Positions 1 through 8,272 of a stretch of 27,008 nucleotides of DNA are shown in pieces. The position numbers were made by a program, and so were the translations under genes. Within the stretch, counting starts at the first letter, position 1. Each line of letters begins with the position of its first letter. The stretch spans positions 1 to 27,008 of the forward strand of contig ADNK01003066.1 in assembly GCA_000320545.1 (NCBI GenBank), given 5' to 3'. The notes beneath the pieces were generated by a model. That model did no database searches, was not told the origin of the DNA, and saw nothing but the letters and a program-made list of their open reading frames with translations. This DNA is from Bigelowiella natans CCMP2755. Its lineage: Eukaryota; Cercozoa; Chlorarachniophyceae.

Positions 1-1392
1 AATGAAGAAGATGAAGATATAGACAAACTTCCGTAATTTTTAAATCAGTGTGCAACTTTGCTGTACGATATACAAGACCCGTACTGTTTCCTCTTTTTTT
101 ACTTAACAAGCATGCATCCCCAGTTTTTGCGTAAAGCATTCGCAGGAAGGAGGGGATGATGCTGGTATGTAAATAATTGCACGGAATCAAGTCGCACGAG
201 GCTCTCCTCGATGCTTCCACGCGATGTTGCAGTCTTTCTTTCTAGAGACGTACTTTAACTACCATTTGTCATTCTCTTCCCTAGTTACATATAGAATTTG
301 TTGAACATGCTAGAAGCAGACGGGCAAGATAACTTTCACCTTCTCCGTGGTATACCTGGGTATCTAATCATTCTATATTTTGCGAAGGCATGTTCTTACA
401 CGTTTCATAATCAAGACACCAGTGATGTGCAACTTGCTAGCTAGCTAGCTTGCGCGCTGTAGATATGCGATGAGCGACCTGTCGAGATGATTGTTTGTTT
501 TTGTGACCTGTTGGCGTTTGCTCCCTGGTCAGCCAAAATTCATGGAATGTGTTTTTTTGGCATTGTGTCATTAGTACTTGAACATGATGATATAATTGAT
601 GTGCGTGCTAGCATGCTAGTAAGTCTGTAGGTTGTTGCTAGGTTGCACATGTCATATGTTTGTGCGCATCGGACTTCCTTTAGCAATTATCCTTTAGTTT
701 CATTGCTGCGCAGCAAATGCGCCTAGCACATCTCGATCGGAATGTGCGTACGTCTAACTTGCTAGCTTGACGCGGTCATGCAGCACAGCTTGTCCAGCTA
801 GCCAGACGCACACATTGTGGATGGATTTTAGAGATAGCTAGACAGGTCGTGCTTGCATGCATCTTGCTAGCTAGCTAGATAGATGGTTTGTAGTGGTCAA
901 AACACACCTAGCTGCTAGACGTGTGTGTGTTGATGTCACATCCAATTGCACTCGCAAGTGTGTAGTGTGTAGATGTGTCATCAAGCTAGCTAGCTAAGCT
1001 TACAGCGCCACATTCCACATGTCACACGCCTTCGTGTCAAGCTAGCTAGATCTAAAATACTAAACATGCTGCCATGCTAGCATGGATGACAACAATTTTG
1101 GCTGTTGCATGGAGACACACATGAGACTAGCTAGCTAGAGAGCCATCATGCTCCCTCGCTGTTGCATTCTGGTTAGACGATGCATGCTAGCATGGGGCAC
1201 TCGATGAATGCCAATCAATCATCATTGACGAGATTTAGTTGTGTTAGAGTAACCAGTAATGCACACCACAACGCATGTGCACATGTAGCGGTGAAAGCTA
1301 CAAAACCTTTTGCATCACCCAACATTACTATGTATGCATTCATATCTTTCAGTTACAGTGCGTGGTGGACAAATCTTCGACGTAATGGTAGA
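1..1392. other. Gene-free spacer with CTAG/CATG palindromic island
   Basis: No coding exon could be supported here. From about 430 to 1210 the sequence is full of overlapping 4- and 6-bp palindromes: GCTAGCTAGCTAGC-type runs near 435-450, 865-880, 984-1000, 1040-1050 and 1123-1138, with many GCATGC, TGCATGC and GCTAGCATG words between them. It lies downstream of the 3' end of the minus-strand hydrolase gene. The same sequence style recurs in the other tail-to-tail spacers of this window. The first 400 bases show nothing recognisable. Confidence 0.7.
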
Positions 1393-2250
1393 TCACATGG
1401 TATTTGCATTGTAGCTACCTATTAACCCTAACATTCCAGATTCATGGCTATCCTTCTCCGTATTCTCAACTCTGTGACAATTTATACTGGCCTTCCCATT
1501 CGCCTTCTTTCCTGTCACGTCATTGTTTTCTGTTGGTGCGGAGACGTATCGCATCATTGCCTGTTGGGGTTGTCCAGCTAACCCGCAAAGTTGAATTGGT
1601 TCCTCAATAAGATTATATTTTTCGTCCTTATTGGGGCCTTGTAGAATAGGCCAAACAACTTTATTTGAGCCATGACACGATATCTGGACATAAGCAAATC
1701 GCAGCATGTTTGGATTGGTGTAGTAACCGTGAAACTCCTTCCAGGATGGGTCCCTGAGCATACAAATAGTGAAATCAATAATAAAAATAAAATGAGGGTT
1801 CATACTTTTCGATCCATGAGAAGTTTATTGCATGAACTTTGTGCGGGTCATGATTAATAGGACCTAATGACACAAAAAGGTCTTACAATTAACATGTGAT
1901 TATTGTCACAATTTGAAACACTAGCAGATGATTTGTACCGCATTTTATCACCTTTTAGCCCCATGTTTTGATTTTTATGAGGGTTAATTAACAAAGCAGG
2001 ATCTCTTAGAGAGTACACACTGTAAATGCTATCGAAAATTCCACAAAGCTTTCTACCAGCCTATTGAATTATATGTATGTAATGATTGGTTTGCGGAATA
2101 AAAAGATAGACGGCACCTTTTTGTAATGTATTGAATGTCCATCTAACATATTTGGAGGAACATTTGGTGCAGTCATTATCAATTTCTTAAACCTGCAGAC
2201 CTATATGGATACATCATGAAAAGGATAAAAGAATTTATATCATTGACAAT

Positions 2251-2294
<44 letters not shown>

Positions 2295-4373
2295 CACCTC
2301 GTGCTGAAGCTCTTTCTCAAGTAATTCAGTAACTAAATTGTATAAGAGCCAATTCCCCATGCTATGCGCCCAAACACTAAAACGGATTCCACAGTTACGA
2401 CTGTCATGCTCATTTTCTTTATCCCCTTTGTTTTCACCAGTATCTCCTTGCTCCAAGGCTAAAGCAGCCAGAGATTTCTTTTTACTTCCGATAGACGAAA
2501 GAGTACCGCTGAGGCCTGCACTACAAATACTATCCATGGTTGCATTAAGATCATCCACCTCCTCATCCGATTTGCCGAGGAGGACAGTATCAAGAAACCC
2601 TGCTCCATCACTCAAAAAGTTTGTAATACTGTTACGCAGAGTTATACTTTCTCGATTTTGGTTCCTAAGCTGGGCCGCAGCTTTTAAGGCGTTACGGAGT
2701 CTATCCTCAGACCATGTATCATCCAGGTCATCATCTTCGGTTGTAATCTGGGATGCTGATTTTTTATCTTTCAAATTCTTTTCTTCGAATTGGGTCGGCG
2801 GATTTGTGACATTCAAAGTTGCAATATTGGCTGGTCTGTTGGAAGGCGCAGTTTCTATTTTTGGGGATGTCTCGATTTCTGTGGGAGATGCTATGCTTGG
2901 AATGGTTACGTTACCATATCTACTCGATGGAGGGGCTTTTGTGTCTGACAGAATCTTTGAGCCATTCCTTCCGCCTTTCCTTGGAGATAAAATTCCCTTC
3001 TTGAAGGCTGTCGCAAGGCCTCGAAACATACCAAACAATGATGACGTTTTTTTATGCTTTGGTGAAGAATATCCTTCCAGACCGCTATCAGATTTGGGAT
3101 TTTGATTTAGATTCTCAGCATGGTCAACTTTGGTCGGAGATGGAGGGCGCAGACCCGAAGAACCTTTTTCTTGACTACCATTGGATTTGGATTTTCGGGT
3201 TATATTCTCAAATTGGTCTACTTTGGTTGGAGATGGAGGGCGCAGACCCGAAGTAAATATCTCGTCCGCATCTTTCAACTCATCAGCATGGTCAACTCTC
3301 GTCGGAGATGGAGGGCGCAAACCCGAAGTAATTACGTCATCCTCATCTTTCGACGTCTTCGGTGCTAAAAGTCCCTTCTCATATGCCGAAGCAACCTTTC
3401 TAAATATTCGTACCAAACTGGATCCTGTAGCTTCACATCGACGTCTATCTGGGAAGTAATTGATCACGGTAGCAAGCGGGAAACTGGTTGAACTGGGCCA
3501 TATAACCTTTGAAATAGGGCAGAGAATAGATGTAGTTATTGACCACTCAGAAGATGCAAACTGAAAGGATTTCGAACTCTTAGAACTACCGGTATTATGA
3601 GTTGATTTGAATCAAAACTTGATTGCATCTTGCACCAGTATTTATACACTTCCCTTTTGTAATACCGACACTCATTTTTCATATCAAACTATCAAACCAC
3701 TCAAGAAACTGTGCAACCAAGGCTGTGTAAGGTATCCGTGAATAAAAAAGATGACATCGCTGATATTCGCTTTCCGGAGTCTATGAGTGACATCTTTGAA
3801 GTCTATTTTTCTAATTGTATGATATATATTTATCAGAATTTTAGATTGTAATAAGTACTATTCCTACCTTGCACGATAGAAATCTCGCCCCCACAGTCCA
3901 AGCATGGTACGTGATGATTGCAGCTGTATATTCGTGATAAATATTGGATCTGATGTCTGGCCACTCCTATCCTCAAATTCAACTATTTATAATAAAATAA
4001 CAAGTATTTTATGTAGAGATGATATTAAGGAAATAGCCCAACGTATTCGTTAGAACTTACTCAGATTGTCCGCCAGTACTTTGCGATCTGTTGCTAAAAG
4101 CACCTGCATAACTCTTTATCATGCAAGATAAAAATATGCATACTATGTATACTGTTTTGTTACATAGGGAGGCATCTGGACGTCGGATGTGTTCGCCTTT
4201 CGGCCACTGCTATGAGCTGTCGGAGTGGAGGGCCTACGTGTGTGCCTAAATTTGGCCTCCTTTTTATCGATCCCGAACCAGGCTGTTGTCAATTTTGCAG
4301 GGGCTGAGCAAGTCCGCCGGTGACGAACATTGCGAGGCTTGGGACTAAGAATATGGAGACAGCACTCATGCAT
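1393..4373 (-). CDS. DUF900-type alpha/beta hydrolase with a large internal insertion
   Basis: Eight-exon model, about 785 aa: 4373-4164, 4103-4061, 3982-3868, 3810-3690, 3560-2298, 2200-2112, 2019-1864, 1753-1393. All junction phases agree. The DUF900 (alpha/beta hydrolase of unknown function) motifs appear in order: IHGY (about residues 146-149), VIWPSS (182-187), YFPDRRR (198-204), the nucleophile elbow AHSMGN (Ser563), MTAPNVP (593-599), SLRDPAL (Asp620) and FHGYY (His674). These give a plausible Ser-Asp-His triad; the substrate is unknown. Between the SLVRIFRK helix and the Ser strand sits a ~320-residue polar, disordered-looking insertion with three SGLRPPSPT[KR]VD repeats. The start was chosen as the first Met of the N-terminal exon and is not certain. 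The least certain junctions flank exon 6: the donor may instead lie after the (AG)n tract near 2240, the acceptor at 2192, and exon 7 may begin at 2028. Divergent from the HORMA gene. Confidence 0.82.
2253..2290. repeat. (TC)n / (AG)n microsatellite
   Basis: About 19 TC units on the + strand. On the gene strand it reads (GA)n just after the exon that carries the hydrolase nucleophile. If translated it would give an ER-repeat tail. I place it inside a short intron (2297-2201), because a GAG|GTGGAG donor and an ATATAG acceptor join phase 0 to phase 0 and reach the conserved MTAPNVP motif. Confidence 0.85.
3120..3326 (-). repeat. Three SGLRPPSPT[KR]VD repeats in the hydrolase insertion
   Basis: Coding repeats at about 3326-3288, 3251-3216 and 3158-3120, spaced roughly 75-93 bp apart. 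Each encodes SGLRPPSPT followed by K or R, then VD. S-P-T-K/R matches the minimal proline-directed (CDK-type) phosphorylation consensus. More S-P-basic sites (SSPKHK, LSPRK) follow in the same insertion. Confidence 0.9.
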
Positions 4374-4959
4374 GGGCAGGGCATTCTTGGATGCGATGCT
4401 TCAATCTAGCAGGAGCGTGATTCACCGTGGCACAACACGGTCCGGCATCCTTGTGTTGCTCTGTCCTCGTTTTTCAGCCGTCAGCTGTGGGTAGCACCAA
4501 AGTAGGGAAAATCAGAAAAAAAGGAAGCAAATCCTAGCGTCATTTTCATTGTGCGACAAGCTCAATTTGACCAAAAACGATGCTCATTCCATCTTTTGGA
4601 GCTTGGTTAAAATGTTGCCAAAATAAAAATGCGGCACATGTGAGACCTTGAACGGCTCCATCAAAACCCAACAAGAACCCCCCAACTGCTCGCAAAGAAC
4701 TTTCAACCTTCGTAAAGTTTATTAAATGAATGTAGCTCTTAACTGTGAGAGTTTCTTAAGCTTCAAAAGTTAATTTGAATGATGTGTCATGAAAGAAAAT
4801 CTCATAAATCCAATTGCGGAGGAGTTTGGTACACCCAGACATGTGAGTGTTCCACAGACTGTGGAACGTTAAATGATGGGAAATAGCATTTACAGATTTA
4901 AAACTAAGTCAACCATAATGATGATTTTAACTGAAAGCTTGCATGGTAACAGTAAACAA
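4374..4959. promoter_or_regulatory. Divergent spacer between hydrolase and HORMA genes
   Basis: 586-bp head-to-head spacer that should hold both promoters. It is non-repetitive and lacks the CTAG islands. The one clear structure is a 9-1-9 palindrome at 4849-4867. No TATA-like element can be assigned with confidence. Confidence 0.5.
4849..4867. promoter_or_regulatory. Perfect 19-bp palindrome upstream of the HORMA gene
   Basis: GTTCCACAG-A-CTGTGGAAC: two perfect 9-bp arms around one base. It lies 92 bp before the preferred ATG (4960) and 5 bp before an alternative in-frame ATG (4873). The symmetry suits a dimeric DNA-binding protein, or it could be a small hairpin in the 5' UTR. The function is inferred only. 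Confidence 0.4.
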
Positions 4960-6106
4960 ATGGCACGTGTTCGATCGAAGTCTAAGCAACTTACTGAAGC
5001 ACAATCCTTCGTACTTGTAAAAAATCTACTAAGGTAGGTGTTGCTAAAATTAAGGCCCAGGAATATTTTAATGAGGATCAGCTGTGAGTTAACTTGACAT
5101 CTAACCAAAACTATTTTTTTATGTGCACAATTTCCGATCACCACCCAAATTTAAAAATAGGACTGCATTGGTAAGCCCTTGCATTCGTAGATTTTAATCA
5201 TTCAAAGGTGAATTGGCCACTTTCTAATTTTCGTCAGTATACGGTTTCTTACATAAGAGGGATCTTTCCACAAAAATGCTTCGCTGATAAGAAGGCATGA
5301 AGACTGACCTTTCTACCTATGACAAAATCAAAAAATATTCACATTGCTATCGTTGCTAGTTGAGCATTGAACTACTCTCCTCTTATCAGTATCAGAATAT
5401 ATGTGTAAAAACCCTTCGACCTGAAACTCCAGATTGCATACGATTGCTAAAATGGCTAGAAAATGTACTACAACAGCAAATCCCAGAATTTAAACTATTT
5501 TCATTATTTGAATATGATAATTGCAGGGAGTTTTTGATGCTCTCGCAAAAAAGTATCTTGATGAAGCTGTTTTCATCATACAGGGCATCGAAGACGAAAG
5601 TAGTTCATACGAAGTACATGTTGATTATGTGACATTGATGCTATGTTAAACTCCAATCTTTAGATTATGTCGAATGCTACAAGTTCAAAATTACTTATCA
5701 TGTGAACAACATGAAGCAAAACACGGCCAACAGTTCTGGAGTAGGATTTCAATTCATGCATAGACTCGGAAAATCAAAATTTCGTAAGATATTTGATAAA
5801 GATGCGATTTCTGGTTCTGTAGTCTCCCTCCTGCGCAGGCTAATTCAACTTGTCAAAGGACTAGGAAATCTTCCTCAGAAAAGAAAATTGACAATGCATC
5901 TGCTATACCGTGATGAAGTTACTCCTAATTTTTATCAGCCAAGCTTGTTCAAGTCCTCCGAACGTGATCAAATTTCTAGCATCACAAACAAGCTAAATGA
6001 AGTTCGGCTTGGAAATGTGAACACTGCATTTCACAAGTGTGAGATGCAAGTTGAAAGTCACGAGTTCAGTGAAATTGAACATTCTTCTACAAATTCAATG
6101 TTCTGA
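4960..6106 (+). CDS. Hop1/HORMAD-like HORMA-domain protein
   Basis: Six-exon model, 243 aa: 4960-5033, 5161-5170, 5238-5294, 5390-5464, 5527-5599, 5664-6106; phases agree throughout. The HORMA core is clear: AQSFVLVKNLL at the N-terminus, SYIRGIFPQKCF, ICVKTL, WLENGVFDALAKKYL, YVECYKFKITY, LLRRLIQLVKGLGNLP and DEVTPNFYQPSLF. In Hop1, ASY1 and HORMAD proteins this domain builds the meiotic chromosome axis and promotes interhomolog recombination. The protein stops soon after the HORMA fold, without the long tail with closure motif (and often a zinc finger or winged-helix part) of typical Hop1. Exon 2 is only 10 nt. Intron 3 uses a GC donor (AAG|GCATGA), the only option that keeps the family alignment. 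In-frame ATGs at 4873 and 4918 could extend the N-terminus. The exon 5 donor could instead be 3 nt downstream. Confidence 0.88.
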
Positions 6107-6861
6107 CCATCATTTTGTACTCATTCCAACTTTCAAGGAGAAATTGTTCCATTTGTTCCATTGAGAGCTGCATGCATGCATGGTCGGTGTTGACTGTGCT
6201 GGTGTTGTGGATTTTGCACGTTTGCCATTCTGGCATTGTTTACGCTTGTGGCATTGCAGGCAGTGCATGTCGAAGGCTGCACATGTTTGCCTGGATCAAG
6301 GAACTGGTGGTTTGCGCCATTCCGAATCATTGCGAGATTGCGAGTGATTGGCAACCCTAGAACCTTGCACGTGCAACCTTTGCGAACTGCAACTCTTGAG
6401 CTGCAGCACTCTAGCACTGAGTTTCCCCCAATCATCGTCCAATTGTGCACATGCCAGACTAGTAGACTGCCTTTGTCACTAGGTCGCATCTTGATCAATT
6501 GGAACAGCAAGTTCATCACCCGTTCATTTATGAGATGCGGAATACGCGCTTCATGTGCTTTGTTGTGACCATGCTGGCATGTGAAATGAACCTCTCATTT
6601 CTGGAGGCACGTGTGCACGAACTGAATCGAAATTCGTAATTTTGCGCCACTCATGCCTTCACACATGTTCCTAAATCAAGGAACAGGAGCTCATAGAACA
6701 TCGCTTGATCTGTCGTCAGTCGCAAATGTCCCCAAATGGATGGCATGAGTGCGGCTATCTCTTGCGTATCATGCTTTAGTTGGGTTTGTTATAGTTATCA
6801 GAAAGTTTGTTTGAGGGATTTATATGCATCACAAGAACAGCTGTTAATGTTTGAAACCCTC
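6107..6861. other. Tail-to-tail spacer rich in CATG/TGCA palindromes
   Basis: No supported gene. A 128-residue open frame on the minus strand and two on the plus strand have low-complexity, His/Cys-rich content typical of read-through of CATG/TGCA-rich DNA. Palindromic words include GCATGCATGC near 6170-6182, TGCACATG, GTGCAC and CACGTG. The spacer lies between the 3' ends of the HORMA and Sel1 genes. Confidence 0.65.
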
Positions 6862-7277
6862 TCATGCAATCATCTCCTTTGCTCGAATATGGCCTTTAGA
6901 TGCAGCCTTTTCAAATGCATGATTTAGCAATGTGTTTAACGTGATTGGTGTTGTACCTTTTTGAACCATTTAGCAGCCTCCTCTTTGTCTTGCTTAATGC
7001 TCCCAATCTGATTTGAAGGAAAGAAATGTGGATGGAGTTCTATCATAATTCATTCAGGGGAACATACTCCTTCGTTGTAGAAGGTTCCGAGCTCAAACTG
7101 AGCATTTGAGTATCCAGCCTTTGCAGCCTAGAATCGAGAAACTCAAAATGACGAATGGAAGACGGCTGACTGTAGAGCAACTGGTATACGAAACCTTGTC
7201 CATTAACTTCAATGCTTCTTCAATGTCTGGCTTTGTACACTGTTAATGGCAAAGAAGAAACTTTATGACGTATATAC

Positions 7278-7313
<36 letters not shown>

Positions 7314-7938
7314 TAGTACATAACCTGTCCTATCAAATAGCAAGATGCGAGATCGTAGGTTGCTTCTATGTGATTTTGCGCAACTGCCTAGAGAGGAATA
7401 TGCGATGAGTATACTGAAGTAAATATTTAAATCATCTAGATTTATTATCACCTTCTTGTACCATTCCATCGCCTTCGGCTCGTCATTTGGCGCTCCTGCA
7501 ACGTATAAAAATGTTGTCAACACGTATTTCAATCAACTGCAAATGTATAACCCGTTCCATGATGATAAGCAATCGCAACTCTGAGGTTAGGATAAAAAAC
7601 CAACATAAACATGCATAATAATTTTGCACTGGGTATGTTACTTGATATTCAGATACGACATCATTTAATTTTTTTACAAACTTATGCTGAGCTTCGGCAT
7701 CTCCTGCATTTGCCTTTTTCTATCATGAAAATTGAATGATAAATCTTTGTCGGTGCATAAAGTCTTTATGAATTCATTTGAGTAAATGAAGACGCTCACT
7801 AGATTAGCTTCAAAGGCCTCCACTTCTTTCCTTCCCTGCTCCCCAGTCTCTATTAATGACTTGTCCCTTCATTATCAATGACATTATTTCGAACCCATGC
7901 ATTACACTCATGTAACTCGTGTACCCCTTCGCCTCCAT
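6862..7938 (-). CDS. Small Sel1-like repeat (SLR) protein
   Basis: Ten-exon model, 151 aa: 7938-7925, 7866-7800, 7719-7682, 7580-7552, 7495-7452, 7387-7325, 7239-7195, 7127-7068, 7007-6957, 6906-6862; all phases agree. After a polar 27-residue N-terminus come about three Sel1 repeats plus a final half. Examples are AGDAEAQHKVAIAYHHGTG followed by KAMEWYKK, then NHIEATYDLASCYLIGQ, then AGYSNAQFELGTFYNEG followed by AAKWFKKAASKGH. Sel1 repeats form alpha-solenoids that bind partner proteins; no enzyme domain and no signal peptide are seen. Exon 1 is only 14 nt (MEAK plus two bases), so the start is the least certain part. Head-to-head with the kinase gene, with a 334-bp spacer. Confidence 0.85.
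7281..7310. repeat. (AT)n microsatellite in an intron of the Sel1 gene
   Basis: Uninterrupted alternating TA of about 15 units, inside the intron between exons 6 and 7 (7324-7240) of the Sel1-repeat gene. Confidence 0.9.
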
Positions 7939-8272
7939 TTCAAGTTTTTGATATTTTCCGATGGAAATTTAATTTGATGTCGCAGAGGAAAATCAATGGG
8001 GGTTTTATTAGATTCCAAAAACTAAACGGAAGGCGGCTCTGAGAGTAGTCGTAGAGGCAAAACCTCCTAATCTTACTCCCGCAGCGAGCGTACTGTTGTT
8101 TCGTGGGTTCCGACAGCAAGGTGGTTGGCAGAAAAAACTTTCTTTGCCACTAAAATTCCCTCTATAACACTCTCGCGACAATAAGTTTTTGATTTTCTGC
8201 AAAATTGCGCGCCGTTTCCACCCGTGCATTGACGACCCCCTTCCCTTGGCTTCGCCTGCCATTGATTTTGCG
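7939..8272. promoter_or_regulatory. Short divergent spacer between Sel1 and kinase genes
   Basis: 334-bp head-to-head spacer that presumably holds both promoters. It has no microsatellites and no CTAG/CATG island. No specific motif could be assigned. Confidence 0.5.

Noticed and set aside
2240-2297. Translated Glu-Arg repeat tail of the hydrolase
   Set aside because: It comes from the (AG)n microsatellite. An intron covering it leads in frame to the conserved MTAPNVP exon, so it is more likely intronic.
2360-2400. A tiny (22-nt) intron just before the AHSMGN motif
   Set aside because: GTAACT...TTTTAG is present, but removing it shifts the frame and destroys AHSMGN; uninterrupted reading keeps the family motif.
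2338-3105. 255-residue plus-strand open frame
   Set aside because: It is antisense to the long exon of the DUF900 hydrolase, whose motifs and phases are consistent; the plus-strand frame resembles no family.
3868-3982. Zinc-binding-like CNHHVPCLDC reading in a minus-strand exon
   Set aside because: It appears in another frame of hydrolase exon 3. The phase set by exons 2 and 4 selects the frame with TSDPIFITNIQ and GLWGRDFYRA, which joins cleanly to the IHGY exon.
4890-5144. 84-residue minus-strand open frame
   Set aside because: Antisense to the first exon and introns of the HORMA gene; no protein-like features.
6133-6519. 128-residue minus-strand open frame in the HORMA/Sel1 spacer
   Set aside because: His/Cys/Asn-rich composition follows from CATG/TGCA-rich DNA; no splice partners or family match.
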